64,000 nucleotides of DNA from Psococerastis gibbosa (GCA_963971405.1 OZ020487.1:36863039-36927038); one strand, 5' to 3'. Shown: positions 24,076 through 37,149, counted from the first letter of the stretch. Program-made: numbers and translations. The notes: generated from the letters alone by a model not told the origin.

Positions 24076-24784
24076 CCTATGTTGCCACTGTACAGTCATG
24101 TGTGGAGTTACAAAAGGTCACCGTGTAGGCCCTGTAAGTGTAAAGTAGGGGCACGCTACCAACGGGGCCAAAATAAGATATGGTTCACTCATATGGTGTC
24201 TCCACCAATTTTTGGGGGCATAAAAAAACGCCGTGCAACGGCAACCCAATGAAGCTCTCAATACCACTGTTTTATTTGGGATGTTGATGTCATTTTTGAT
24301 AAGTAGGGGGTAGGGTACCCTAGGTTGGGTTGGGTGACCCCTACATTTACCTTATACGTCACATCTCGAACCTCAATCTTCCGTTTCTTAGTCCAGCAGT
24401 TCCTAACCGACGGTCATATTTTGGGTAAAATGAACTTTACAGTAGGATGGCACTCTTTTGAAAAACATCTAAAATATAACAGACGTTTCACAATAACCCT
24501 ACAATGAACAAGCACGTACCTATCTTGTTACTTATCCTATCCAACTGCGAGCGTTGTGACAAACAAGTACTACATACTACCTAAAAATTCAAGGAGAAAC
24601 AATAACGTTTAATGTGTCATGAGCGCATTGATTTGAAGTTTATTTCTGTTTGCAAATAGATGATTAATTATTTATTATTGCGTAATTTAAATTATCTTTC
24701 CCATTTATGAGACCTGCAATTCAAACGAACCAAACGCCGAATTTGTATGATTTTATTAATCTATGCGTATGGATTTTTTTTTTT

Positions 24785-25200
24785 TTTTTAAAATATTAAT
24801 TCCATGCAAACAATTTAATGAATGTATCCGATAGACCTCTTCAGTCACCTCTGTAGGTTAGTACCCGTGTTGGAATAAACACAGGGCTTCGTTCAATTTC
24901 CAACCGTATAAGGTACCTTAAGGTACTAACTACAATTTTGATAATTTCAGCTGTCGTCACTCTCAAAGGGAGTAGAAGTAAAATACCTGCTAATAACAAT
25001 TGTTTATTTCCTGGAAAGCACCCCCTTAAGTATTCATGCCTTCCTATATTCTGGTTGTATTTAATGACGGTCGTGGAATACAAATGAGGTGGACAGTGCA
25101 CGGTGAGTAGATGGGGCAAGTTTACCCAAACCAATGCCCCCCCCCTCCGACCCCCCATTGCCCCCTACGTAGGTGATTGATGACTCCACTTCCGCCGCCC
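24785..25200. mobile_element. degraded copy of the 16.05 kb hAT-like MITE
   Basis: The segment 24790-24876 matches 16126-16217 (ACAAACAATTTAATGAATG, CCTCTTCAGTCACCTCTGTAGG). Near 25190 the sequence CTTCCGCCGCCCC may be the remains of the right end. C runs occur at about 25138-25146 and 25210. Boundaries are uncertain. Confidence 0.45.
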
Positions 25201-25821
25201 CTTCACTCCCCCCCCCCTCCGATTAATCCACGTGGACGACACAGGCGACACATAACATTAGCTTTTACAGTAAAATACTATTTCAGGACGGGATCCCTAT
25301 TTAATACATTAAACATTTCTTCGATTGCAATTAAATGAGTAACAAAATGACAAAATGGTAGAATTTAACAAGGTGTAATGTAATGTGTCAGTGGCAACTA
25401 GCTGTCGCCCCCCCCCCCCCGAAATGGGATAATGTAAGACGAAATTTAAAAAATGTGAGTTGTTGACATGCGTAACTTGCCCAATCTATAATTGATGTTC
25501 GGGTCAATAGTTGGTTGGTAAAATTAAAATTCAATGTGGATAACTAGAGACGGTCTGGTCTTGCGTCCCCCCCCCCCAAATATTGTATACATAATCTAAT
25601 GTACTGTATTTCAATGGGCAGGGACGGATACAGCCAATTATTTTGGGGGTGGGCTAGTTGGGGGTCAAAATAGAATAAACATGTGTAGTATCGATTAAAT
25701 AAGAGCGTATTAAATTAACATACAGTAGATTTACTACATTTTGGAGGGGGGGGGGCAACTACCCATGTTTTCGCCTGTTTCATTGCGTGAATGGTAATAC
25801 CAAGGCTTAAAAATAATACGG

Positions 25822-25867
25822 AAACAATACAAATAATGTCCGAAATCCATGGGGTCGTTGGCATATT
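25822..25867 (+). repeat. dispersed repeat fragment shared with 33071-33117
   Basis: GGAAACAATACAAATAAT followed by a CCGAAAT-CATGGGGTCG segment occurs here and at 33071-33117 with few differences. Too short to classify. Nearby G/C runs lie at about 25407, 25567 and 25746. Confidence 0.5.
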
Positions 25868-25914
25868 TTACATGAGTGCAATTTCTACATCACAAAGAAG
25901 AAAAAGAGACAGAA

Positions 25915-26145
25915 AAGAAAGAAAATTGCCTTTATTTTCCATATAGGCGAATTTTGGGCCTTTCGGCCCACTCTTACAACTAACCCATGATGGTAATTTT
26001 AAAAAATCGTAAGGAGAACGTTACACATGTTTGCTTTGTACATTTTGTTCTTGTTTATGTTTGACCTTAGCCATTCTTACAACGTGTCTCAGCCACCTTA
26101 GACCCTGTGCTTTTACATCATGACACCATTTACAAAAATATACCT
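25915..26145 (-). mobile_element. LINE 3' end (RT C-terminus and 3' tail)
   Basis: On the minus strand a short frame reads VKAQGLRWLRHVVRMA, the conserved tail motif of RTE-like LINE reverse transcriptases. It is followed by a 3' region with the hairpin GGGCCGAAAGGCCC and a pyrimidine-rich (TTTC)n tail. The same hairpin and tail occur at 53010-53090. The rest of the LINE is absent (5' truncation). Confidence 0.65.
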
Positions 26146-26695
26146 GTTCCGAATTTTATATCGCGAGTAAAAACTTCACTGCTAATTTAATGAAGGCGTG
26201 AGATTTTTACAGAAAATATTATGCTTCGTTACCGATAGCCTGCCTACTGACGTGAAAAGAGGCAAATTGAAAAAATGTAGCCTAAAAAGATTTCTATTCA
26301 ACTCAGTTATCCAACTTGATTACTTCACCGTACAATAAGTAAATCTGGCTAAAGGTGATTTTCTTTCCTCTGAAATCCAAATCTTAATCTTTCTTTTGTG
26401 TTTTGTCCCGGCTACGGTCTCATCCCCTTCAGTGGGGAGTTATTTAAACTTTTTTGCTGAATAGAATCCATTTATCTTGGTCCAAGTGGAGGGCTTTCTG
26501 TAGATGAAAGTTACAAGGGAGAACCGAAAAATCCTTTTTAGTACTATACCATATAATCGGATTGTAGCGCACGTAGCTACACAATAGCTCGTATAATTTT
26601 CGCCTTTCGCTAAGAATGCGCAATATCTCTTTCTAGAGATACTGTAATTGGAATGAATTCATAAATCTATAACATGCCAAACTTATCCAGAAATA

Positions 26696-26696
<1 letters not shown>

Positions 26697-26751
<55 letters not shown>

Positions 26752-27110
26752 TTGTTGTTGTTTCTAACACCTGCTTTCAGCATTTCTGCTTTAAGCGACC
26801 CTGTCAGCCTGGCGGGGGGAGTGAGTCTGTTTGTTAACTTGAGGCACCCTAAAAGGGCAGACTCTTTCACCTCGGGGAAAGGGGAGTTGACTAACAGGGT
26901 GGACCTCCTGATTATAGTGTATTCCGAACCACTTTGGGAACATGGTAAAGTCACACGATTAAATCGAAGGTGACCAGGACTCGACTTATACTGCCTAAGC
27001 GCGTTATCATGTCCCACCATGTTCCCCTGCCAACGTTGTGCACACTACCAAGTTGCCGCAGTTTGAAACATGCTCTGCTCTAATGGAATCAACATGGTAA
27101 GGCCGTTGGC
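26697..27110 (-). mobile_element. SINE-like retroposon, type B tail, with (AAT)n
   Basis: The minus strand runs from head (GCCAACGGCCTTACCATG at 27110) through the core to the type B tail, then (AAC)n and a perfect (ATT)n array of about 18 units at 26697-26750. The short ATAATAATAATAA beside the head (27111-27122) suggests insertion into, or target duplication of, an AAT repeat. The 99-aa plus and 117-aa minus frames here come from the repeat itself. Confidence 0.8.
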
Positions 27111-27234
27111 ATAATAATAATAAACGTCGTATATTTACGGGGCGAGACTTAAGACTAGAAAGTTTTTTACCGTCTAACCCACGTCCAAAAAACAATACAA
27201 TTATTTAAATATAGGTATTGCCAAAGCCTCTTTA

Positions 27235-27336
27235 CAGCACTTCTGCTTTAAGCAACCCTGTCAGCCTGGCGGGGGGAGCGAGCCAGTTTATTAACTTGAA
27301 TACCCTACGGGCAGACTCCTTCATCTCAGAGACAAA
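27235..27336 (-). mobile_element. SINE type B tail fragment
   Basis: Only the type B tail (containing CAACCCTGTCAGCCTGGCGG and the GCAGACTCCTTCA segment) is present, about 125 bp from the head of the preceding copy. No head or core is seen. Confidence 0.6.
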
Positions 27337-30300
27337 GCATCACTAATACCAATTGGCCAGTTTTGGAACTCCTTCAAACTACCATCCTGGGTCCGTTATT
27401 TTTTTTAATAAAGTTCTGTAACTGCCCAACAGTGAAGGCCATATCATGTAAATATGTAAATGTAAATGTAGAAGAACATTTTTTTCTACACTATGTCACA
27501 TTATTTATGGCTCTAAGATCGATATTTCACGGGAAATTTAATCCATAAGATTTCCCCCACTCCGGTTTCCTCATAAAGGTTTTTTCTGTTTTTGCCTTCG
27601 ACTTGGAACCAACAGGTATATTCATCGATAATACAAAATAAAATCAATAATAAAATCGCTGATGCTGGTTATCGATAGAGGGATTGAAGAGAGCAACAGG
27701 ACCGCTGGAAGAACCACTACAAATAGTTAGATTTTAACCACGGAAGAGAAATTTTGTATAATCATCAATAAGTAGGAAGGAGGAAGAAGAAGAAGAATAT
27801 CAATAAATAAGCTCCTACACGGAAGTACTTGATTGGCACATAAATTAGTCTCACACCTCTTGGAGGCACAACACTAATTAAAGTGAAACCTCCACTCCTT
27901 CTCCCTAGTTACTATTGAACACATATTAGATCAACTTCGCCAATTAAAATCTTTTGATTGCTCCATACCCCTTCTACCACCATTCAATGAGATAACGAAC
28001 GGAAGATAAGCCTGGATGGGTATAGCACGCAGGTAGCATTAGGCATTCATACATAGCCTCTGCCTGCGCCTATCCTAAATTCTCAGATCTGGAAAGTTAC
28101 GACTTTCTAATGCTAAGCATGTAATTTAATTCAAGTCACATGAAGTGATGTTAATTAGGACCACTCTCCCTACCCTCTCACTTCACCCCCCCCCCCCCCT
28201 TACAACCCTTTTGCTGACTCACCCCCAAGTCCCTCACCCCCGCACAAATGCATGCCTCGCCAAATGAGACCTGCATCTTCGATTTCGATGACCATTTGAA
28301 CCATATCGAAACTGGTCGTCACATTGATGAAACCTTCGAATTTGTGAAAAAAATTCCCGAAAGTCTTGTAGATGATTACATTATATTTTTGTGACCTACT
28401 TTGCATAAAAGTAATAAAATTTAGAGGCACTAGTTCTCTTAACTGGGGTGTAAAGTAGCATCAAAAGCTTGCGTTATAAATGGGAGTCGCAAGGGAAAAT
28501 AAAATAAATGACTTTGCGCTCCACACAAATTAGTGTCACGGCATCTTTTCTTTCTTTTTAATGCGCATTTTTCATCCCCTACCTACTTTTATTGCGTGTG
28601 TAATGTGTTTAGAAACGTAATGTCAACAGAAAAATGCTCTCCTTAACTAGCAGGCCACTTTCGTAAATAAATATCATGCCTTTCTTTATTTATATTCTGC
28701 TATAGTGATATGTGCTCACTGATAGAAATATTCCTCTTAAACAATAGTCAAATATGGTTCATCATTGTAGAATATGTACATAGGGTTCTTTCAGAAGGCG
28801 GGGATGGCATACTGAATACCCGCCTAACCAAAGAAATGAGACAAATTCGATCTTCTTCCGGATTTGTGGTACTTTTCTCTTGACCACAACAGTTAGGCTG
28901 CTGTAGCCAGCAAACTGACTGTGAGTTGCGTTTTCCCTACCAGTGAAATTATGATGTTTTGATTAATTGAATGAATGATTGAATCAATCAATGAAAACGT
29001 AGCCGAGCTTTAGCCCCGAAGGGCTACTCTATATACCAGCAAACCTATTTTGGTTTACAAATTATTTTAGTAATTAATAACATTTTTTCCTGCAAAAAAC
29101 AACAACAAACGAAAAAGAGAGAATGTAATAATATAACAAATCAGGCACTCATTCATTCACTCTCACACTTCACTCCCCAGAAACTGATGGCAGGCAGTCG
29201 ATTGAGTAGACCCAGAGGATCGGCGAAAAAGTATCATGTCAGTTGTCAGCCGGGACCTTCAAACTCCAGTCCAGTCCAGTTCCCTGCCAACTGGGCTGCG
29301 ACAGGACCAAATCTGAGTACTTAAGCCTTTTTGAAAAAAAAAGGACTTGACATACTATTTAGGTGTACATGAAATGCGTCTGATTAACTCGAAAGGGAAG
29401 TAGAGGTCTGTCGCATGTCAATCTTCGTCAAGATAATGATGACGGTGTTAACAGAGATAAGGTACAGTACTAGACGATTTGCTCTGGTACCATGAGTTGT
29501 CAAGCATTTGGCCACAAATACAAACTTGCTTGCTTATCCTCAGTCAATATTTACACAAGCTTGTCCCCAACCCAGCTACTGCCTGCTGTTACTGTATTTC
29601 TTACAAGCTCTTTGTATGCAATACTGATAGTTCCCGATTTATTAATAGAATGAGAATATTTCATCGTCAACAGACTGCACAGGCTTGATGAGCTGAAGCA
29701 ATTTCTCTATCTTCGCCATTGGACTAATGTACAATTCCAATGTCCAGCGAAGGTTCGCTAAGTTGTACGAAGACCATATAAGCAATAAGACATAAGTAAC
29801 GAGTATTAGTATCTTATCAACCTACAAGTACATAGAATATCCAATAAACAGTCAGGACCGGACACACAATGGATTATTTTGTATAGTCCAATTTGACAAT
29901 TTCCTGTGAAATATCGATTGTTGAGCTATAAATTATGGCACATCCCTTAGAAGAAATGTTCCACCTAATGTTCATTTTTTATTCATGGTATGTGTCACTA
30001 AGCCGTAGCCCCCCCCCCCCCCATGCATAGGGCTAATGCAAAACTACAAACCTATATACGCTTGCGTGTGATCATAATTATTTTCATTGCCATTAAATGA
30101 ACAACGTGTTCCTAAACTAACTAGGCTACACTACTTAAACTATTTTTTCTATTTTGGCCGCCGGCGCTAAAGTTGGCTATTGCTGGAATCAAGTGTAAGC
30201 AATAAGTAAGTTGCATTAATTGACAGAGATAATTAAAATTACCATTTTGTTATTATTTAACACAATTTAACTGGTTATTTGAAAAATATTAAAGATATGC

Positions 30301-31127
30301 ATCAATACAATCAATCATTAAAACTTTACTTTCACCTGTCTTTAAATAACTACCCCCTCCATCACCCGTTGCTCCAAATCCAGTTTTCACATACCTAGCG
30401 CAAATTCCAGGTAGGGACCCGCGCGAAAAGAAACAGTAGGAAATCAGCTGTGTATAAGCACATGAAAATATAGAATACATTAGAAACATTAGAAACATAG
30501 AATAAACCTATATACAGTACAGTAGGACTCTTGGACTTTAGCTAGGGCTTTATAACGTTCAAGCTTCGAATGAACAGAAAATGAAGAGAACCTCCGAGAA
30601 CACGTACCATTTTAAGGATGAGACTAAAAGAGAAATGATTAAAATCAACACTTATGAGACAAGGGTCGTAACAAGTGTCAGGAACACCCTGGGCTGACAC
30701 TTGCCATGATGGGAAGAGGCAAAAAAAGCTAAAGGTAAATAAATACTTGCAGGCAGTACCGAAGTCATCCTAGCTGTATACAAGGTAATAAGTCGTCAGG
30801 TCACCGTATTCATTGAATCTGCCTCTCCCAAGTTGATGTTAGTGTACGAAACACTCCCCCCTCTTGAACTGTATGTGTTGGTATTCCATAAAGTCAAACG
30901 TCAACTTCGTGTGACACTGAAGATGATATCCTCGTACAACTGCCTTATTTGTCAAGACATTATACTGTTTTGACCGTAAGCTGCGGATAATATTTATTGT
31001 TATTGCGTCTATTGCATGATGGGCGTCGTAGTTTTTAATAACTAATTTTGCCGAAATGAGGAGATAGTTTATTTAAGCGACGCAACGTTTGATAAGAGCC
31101 ATTGGCCAAATACAGTGCTTCTTTTAA
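27337..31127. other. gene-free stretch
   Basis: Holds a GAAGAA-rich microsatellite (about 27780-27805), C runs near 28186-28199 and 30008-30022, and a LINE-3'-end-like hairpin (GCCCCGAAGGGC) near 29010. No coding gene is recognised. Confidence 0.4.
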
Positions 31128-31330
31128 GTAAATAAATAAATAAATAAGGACGTATTATTGTTTCTAATACTAAGCCAACATAGCGGAGTTAGGGCAACTA
31201 GGAAGGCCCGAGACCGCCTGCTTTACATGCCATCCGAAGCATAGCCAGAAAATTTAGCCAGTGTGGGACTCGAACCAACAACCATTCGGGTGAAAGTCAG
31301 AGTCCGTACCACTACGCTACATGTCTTGAC
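31128..31330 (-). mobile_element. tRNA-Glu-derived SINE (copy 2)
   Basis: The minus-strand head has A box TAGCGTAGTGG, the ACTTTCACCCG loop and B box GGTTCGAGTCC, followed by the same body as copies at 19.1 and 60.3 kb and an (ATTT)n tail at 31128-31148. This copy has the best preserved A and B boxes of the three. Confidence 0.85.
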
Positions 31331-31910
31331 ATGTCTTTTCTGTACTCGACTGCAACAACTAACCAGCAGCCCGACCAATCTGATAACATAGTGCATCGAA
31401 ATCCACCTAATTAGGAGGTCCCCTCATTCATATCTTAGCATGTTCAAACACGAAGGCTTGGCACTATTTCAGTTCCATAATAGAACCCATCGTCCATATC
31501 GTGTGAACAACAGAGATAGTGTTAATGTAGGAATTCAGTCCCTTGACCCTCTGATGGCGTACTAACAAGTTTAATAAAGAAGAAGAAGAAAAAGAAGAGC
31601 ATGAAGAAAAAGAAAGAAGACCATTGATAAGAATAATGAGATTAGTATATAATTTTATATAAATTAAGATTAAGATTTAAACATTATTAATTTAATCCCA
31701 TCGACAATGATGAGTAAAGATGGATATCGTTAACATGGCATTAGTCAAAAGTATTATAAAAAATATATAAAAAGTATGCCGGATACAGCCTGAATATGTC
31801 ACTGTTGTGCTTTGTGTACCTGTTTGAATGATGTGACAACTTTTGGTATTTTTATTGTTAGATCACTATCCAGCACTATCTTAAATTTTATGTCTACCTG
31901 CATCAATTCA
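31331..31910. other. gene-free stretch with GAA-rich microsatellite
   Basis: An AAGAAG-rich tract lies at about 31576-31620. Nothing else is recognised. Confidence 0.4.
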
Positions 31911-32289
31911 CCGTTGTCACCCAACCGGACCATTAAAAAAATTTAAGTGTCTTAGGGTTGACATGCTCCTTAAATAATTTTTAATATAAGAACAATATAA
32001 GAATCTCAAAATCATTTATTGTTAATAAGAAACTATATGGTTTAGACCAGGCGATTTTTTTTATATTAAGCTTATCTAAATTACATTATTTTTTTATTCT
32101 ATCGTTGTCACCCAACCAGACCATTAACAATTTAAGTGTCTTAGGGTAGACATACTCCTTAAATAAGTTTTATTGTAAGAACAATATAAGAACCTCAAAA
32201 TCATTTATTGTTAATAAGAAACTACATGGTTTAGACCAGGCGATTTTTTTTATTAAGCTTATCCAAATCACATTATTTTTTTATTCTAC
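31911..32289 (+). repeat. tandem duplication, about 190 bp x 2
   Basis: Two adjacent units start at about 31912 (CGTTGTCACCCAACC) and 32103, period 191, with roughly nine tenths of positions identical. Each contains TGGTTTAGACCAGGCGAT. No coding or known family. Confidence 0.8.
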
Positions 32290-34130
32290 AGAAGAAGTCA
32301 TTGGCCTGGAAGGCTCGGCAGCTCCTCTGCTCTTCTCGGTCCACGAATTTTGAAACAGTTTTCATTATTTTCTTTATTGTAAATTTTTGAAACCGCCAAA
32401 AAGCGGGTACGAGTGAAGCTTCAAACCCTTTTCCTTTTTATCAATTAGTATAGGAGCCATGACTATGGTTGCCAACTTTGTTTTCTCGAAATAAAGTACG
32501 TATCTGAATTTTGAGAAGGAAAATAAAGAGTAAAGTATTTAAACAAAGAGTATTTAGTATATTTACTGTTAATTGAGTCAAACTCACGCCGAAAATACAC
32601 TTTATTTAACATTGTATTGTAAGCAGGGTTCGAATTACTATTTACTATTTAAAACAATGTTTTTTTTAGGTTTTCGTAGAATTCTTATTTTTTTGAAAGC
32701 AACTAAAAGCCTCTTCATCCTGCAAATCTAAATGTATGTAAATAAATAGCTCATTTCTAATTAAATTTATAAAAATCATAAAAAAGTATTTTGTTTCTTA
32801 CATGTTTCAGAATAAGAGTATTTTTTTGTACTTTAAATGACATTCAGTTTATAGAGTACACATACATGTGCAGTACAAGAAAAAGAGTACAATACTCAGA
32901 AATAGAGTACGGTTGGCAACCCTAGCCATGACTCTTATCCGTACTTGGTTAAGTCATGCTTTCACCTGTTTCAGTGCGTCTATGGTAAGCTTGTCTCAGC
33001 TTGTCCATTGTGGCTTGTAGCCGGTGTAGGTTGACATCGAGAATGTATACCAGTTTGCCTAAAAATGCATATGGAAACAATACAAATAATCTCCGAAATT
33101 CATGGGGTCGATGGCATTGGACAAGGGACCTATATATTATATATATATATAAGGGTCACCTGGGTCTATAAAAAGTCTTTCAAAGAAAAACCAATCATAA
33201 GTGCCATAATAGATAATTATTATCAGTACTGTATGGTAAATATTTGTACGAGGGTCGAATTTCGACTGCCTCAATTTGCCCTATTCTAAAGTACTGGATT
33301 GATCGAAGGGACAACTGCGTAGGCATAGTATGCAATGGACAGACCAATATACCTATTGTAAATGAAATGAAATGAAAATCGTATATTTATCTACATAAGT
33401 GTACAATTAACAATAAGGTAGTTTTTTAATTGTGAAGGGGGGATCCCAAAGGAATGGTTCCCGTGCTGGGCCCCCTTCAACTCATCGAGCTTTACCTAAA
33501 AGAAAACCTAACGTGTAATGTTGCATAATAATAATGTCATGGTATACATTTATGCATATGACACGGATTTTACATAACTTTATTTAAAAAAATTAACCAA
33601 ATAATACACTATACTTGAGAGTATATATATATAAGACTATAACTATACCGTTACATTTAACATCAGATCTTAGTGCAAAAATGTATACTATACAATTTTG
33701 TTGGTGGCAATAAATTTGCAGGCAATAACAATTTAACCTTTTCATTTAAAATTAGTGGATCTATCTGAACAATTACAACATGGTGATAATTTGTGAATTT
33801 TCATAATGGTTTAAAATTAACCGAAGCTATGAGAGGTATTTCAAGTTTCAACTGATGAGCTTTTGAAACATTCCATAACCATCAAATTATTCAAATTCTA
33901 AAGGACTGACTGTTATATTGTTGATATGAATTTGGTTGATAATGAAGCACTTGGTGGTACAGTATGATTTGTGAATAGACAGTCGTTAACTGGTGGCAGA
34001 ATCCAATTCAGAGCTTTTGTCAAACGTCAACAAGTTCATGTTTATTTGTGTTTACTGGCTTTAGTATACAATTATGAATTCTTGGTCTGTTTAAAGCACA
34101 TCAAACTGCTGCTGCATTTAAATGCGTTTA
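32290..34130. other. gene-free stretch with LINE-tail-like segment
   Basis: At about 33355-33490 the minus strand carries a GC-rich 3'-end-like segment (CCCAGCACGGGAACC, GGGATCC) ending in (TTTCA)n, which resembles a LINE 3' end. The 33071-33117 block repeats 25822-25867. No gene is recognised. Confidence 0.4.
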
Positions 34131-34955
34131 TTGCTTTCCAAATTATACGTAGTATAAGGAAAGCTTTGTGATGGTCGAAATTTTCGATTCCGAGATTTCG
34201 ACGGATTTACACGTTTTGAAGTCCCAGGAACCCAAAAAAGTGGTATTTACGAAATGTCTGTCTGTCGCTCTGTCTGTCGCTCTGTCGCTCTGTCTGTCTG
34301 TCTGTTCGTCGATTTCCGGGCAAACTACTCGGTCGATTTTAATGAAATTCGGCATGCAGGTTCACAAAAATCATGCCTTGGGACCATTTTATTTTTATTT
34401 TGGGCTAACTCAATTTGGGGGGTTCTAGTTTCAAAAAACTCATAAAAAACGTTAAAAAAAATATATCTCCAAAACGCCTCCAACGATTTCTTTTAAGTTC
34501 ACATATATTGTAGTCGTTATTAATGTTGACAAAATGCGGGGGGTCACTTGCCCCTAGATAGTTTGATTCTGGGGTGAAAAAATAAAAATAACTAAATTTT
34601 AATGAAAAATGACTAAAAAATAATTTTTCTGTGAAACCTTTCACTTGATGATTTCTACATTCAGTCATGCTTTAGGTGTTAAATTGAGTAACAAAATCGG
34701 ACAGGTTGCCTTCCCAAAAAATTATTTGGTTTTGTGCAAAAAAAAAATGTCTTTGAAAAAATGATACAAAATTCACGGTTGTCACCTCCAGTGACGTCAG
34801 GTGAACAACACCACCCCCCCCCCCCGAGATGCCCCAAATTGAACTATAGGTAGGAAAATTATTTACCATGAAATTACTAATTTTCTCTAGCTACTACTTG
34901 ATAAATTGATAAATTGGAAAGCATGTTCGAGTAAACTCGGACCGGTTCTTTCAAT
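34131..34955 (+). mobile_element. 0.8 kb repeat with CTGT microsatellite (copy 2)
   Basis: Matches 8208-9055 from TTGCTTTCCAA through AAAGCTTTGTGATGGTCGAA, a GTCT/GCTC tetranucleotide block (about 34254-34312), GATTTCCGGGCAAACTACTC, a C run and ACCGGTTCTTT. The microsatellite differs in length and composition from copy 1 (which has a GTAT block) while the flanks are well conserved. Open frames rich in SVCLSV come from the microsatellite. Confidence 0.7.
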
Positions 34956-35342
34956 AAATTTAAATTAATTTCTGTGCAGTTGATATTTTTTTAATTTCAT
35001 GAATTAATTAGTTACATGCGTTAACAGAACATAGGGCACAACGTGATATGAAAAAATTAACTACTGAACAGTTATCTGTTGAACTACAGCATACTGTATA
35101 CTCGTACAATGCATTGTACACCATAATAAATTATTTTAATTATTATAAATTTAATTATTATAAATGAACAGTGCTCATTACAACAGTAGGCAGATATGAA
35201 CTCTACAAGGAATGAACCTTATAGGCCTAAAAGGTCGTACAGTAGATTCAGGAATTGAAACCAAATAATGTAGCTGGATATGAACCATGCATGGGTAACT
35301 TTACCACAGACTTCTATTTAGGTTCCTATTTTATATTTTAGT

Positions 35343-36157
35343 TTGAGGAAAGCTTTGTGATGGTCGAAATTTCAACTTAATGGACTTCGACGAAATTCGG
35401 CATGTAGGTTTATAAAAATCATATATCGGACAATTTTTTTCTATTTTGTCTAACTCAATTTGGGTTTCAAACACCAAGCAAGTTTTAGGTGTAAAATAGA
35501 GTAACAAATCGAAACAGGCTGCTTACCTAAAGAAAGTATTTAATTGGATTTGAAGTAGTTATTCGTGCCCCAATGCATTGCATGCATTATTACATTATTA
35601 TTTTGCTCAGTTTTACAATATATTAGTGTGCTCATTCTAGAGCTTGACTATGCTTACGAAATTGTCCGATCGCTCACACCTTTGCTCTAGGACAGGTAAA
35701 ATCGAAGAAGCCGAAATTTAATTATAGGACAAAATATATAGACACCGAGGAACTATTCTCTGTCAGGGTACCCATACTACAATAATACAGTAGATCAGGG
35801 GTTCCCAACCTTTTTTGTCCGTGGACCACTAGATTAATCTATGATTTTCCGTGGACCCCCATGGCTGTGATAGGAAAATCGTAAAATTCAAGCACCAACA
35901 TCAAGTAGCTTGTGCCTACAATTACGTGCTATTATTTGATTCAATGTTTAGAACTGGTATCGGGCGGATTTTGTAATTCTGTGCCAAAACTTACTACTCC
36001 ATTTCACATTTCCTATAACTCAACTGTTTTATTTCCTTATTTCTTACTTTGGCCATTGGGCCACGTGATATATGTCTGTGGACCACAGGTTGGGAACCCC
36101 TGCAGTAGATAAATGAGAAAGCATGTACGGGTTAACTCGCACCGGTTCTTTCATAAT
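35343..36157 (+). mobile_element. 0.8 kb repeat (copy 3), internally deleted and interrupted
   Basis: Starts GAAAGCTTTGTGATGGTCG, lacks the CTGT block and much of the middle, continues with GCCGAAATTTAATTATAGG, and ends GAAAGCATG...ACCGGTTCTTT at about 36117-36157. A hAT MITE (35796-36102) has inserted near its 3' end, so this copy predates that MITE. Confidence 0.6.
35796..36102. mobile_element. hAT MITE, complete
   Basis: Perfect 16-bp inverted ends CAGGGGTTCCCAACCT and an exact 8-bp target duplication CAGTAGAT at 35788-35795 and 36103-36110. The termini are of the classic hAT (Charlie-like) type. The 307-bp element is non-coding and nested in the third copy of the 0.8 kb repeat. Confidence 0.9.
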
Positions 36158-36454
36158 ATAATGTTGGCCACATGATTTCTAATTCCCCTCCATAATTCAA
36201 AATCTCCGTGTAGGGTGAATGTTATAGCAATTCGTATTTTTGCAGCTGTTGCACATGGATGCTCTATTTTTAATTATCCACACATTCCCCCCTCTTGTGA
36301 GCAAAAATGACTTTTCTAGTGACGCTATTTATGAGCACTCTAATGAAGTTGTGCAAATTGAAGCCATTAAATGCAAAACTATTTGAAACAGCCACCTAGC
36401 TAGATAATTATTATCTGAAATGACAATTAAAATTATCTAATATTTTGGGACATA

Positions 36455-36605
36455 TTCGCGAGTTGGGAGTCCGTATAGATGGTGGAGCGTAGTCCAGAAC
36501 CGAGATGATTGTAGGAGTGATGTCGAGTAGGCCAAAGCTCATCAAGTGCTGTAGAGCCAAAACAAAAAGAAGAAGATGATGAAGAAGAATATTTTGGGAC
36601 AGAGG
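36455..36605 (+). mobile_element. LINE 3' fragment (RTE-like)
   Basis: Nucleotide match to the end of 54340-54672 (GCGAGTTGG-AGTCCGT, ATGGTGGAGCG, CCAAAGCTCATCAAG) followed by a GAAGAA-type tail. Only the extreme 3' end is kept. Confidence 0.6.
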
Positions 36606-36738
36606 CTGGAGCAATTGTGGCAAAGTAGTTCGATAGACCTACAATCCTCAAGATGCCATATGTTATCATACAGCAGCCATTATAGGTGCAGAGTACCTAT
36701 TTCAACTTTTTAGAAAATAACTACGGGCAGGGGAATTA

Positions 36739-37011
36739 GTTCGTCGGGTTAATAACGACTTAGGCCTCATATTTGGGCCCATAGAGCGACTCCAACTTGA
36801 CTGTCCTATGCCAGCCCATAGGACAGTGGACCTCCTGATTATAGTGGATTCCGAACCACTTGGGAAACACAGTGAAGTCACACGATTAGTTCGGAGGTGA
36901 CCAGGATAAGTCCTACCATGTTTCCCTACCGGCACTGTGCACACGACCAAGTTATCTGCAGCTTTGAACCTGCTCTGGTCCACTGGATTCAACTTGGTAT
37001 GGCGGCCGGCT
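36739..37011 (-). mobile_element. SINE-like retroposon, type A tail (complete copy)
   Basis: Bounded by an exact 13-bp repeat GGCAGGGGAATTA at 36726-36738 and 37012-37024, giving a 273-bp element. Minus strand: head AGCCGGCCGCCATACC, core with AGTGGTTCGGAATCCACT, then a type A tail with CCTAAGTCGTTATTAACC. Lacks the (ACT)n run seen in the other type A copies. Confidence 0.85.
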
Positions 37012-37149
37012 GGCAGGGGAATTAAAGTAACGAAGATTTGGAAAATTGGACGGCAACAGAATTCGATCCAGAGTCTCCACTTTGCGGGGATGGTTTGCTG
37101 ACCACTGTACAAAATCTGTTGCCGGCCCGTCACCCATGTCTTCACGATG

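Noticed and set aside
26667-27020. ORFs rich in Ile or Asn
   Set aside because: Produced by the (AAT)n array and the SINE; similar text arises from the SINE at 5674-5952.
34143-34445. ORFs with SVCLSV or TDRATDR repeats
   Set aside because: Translations of the CTGT tetranucleotide array in a non-coding repeat.
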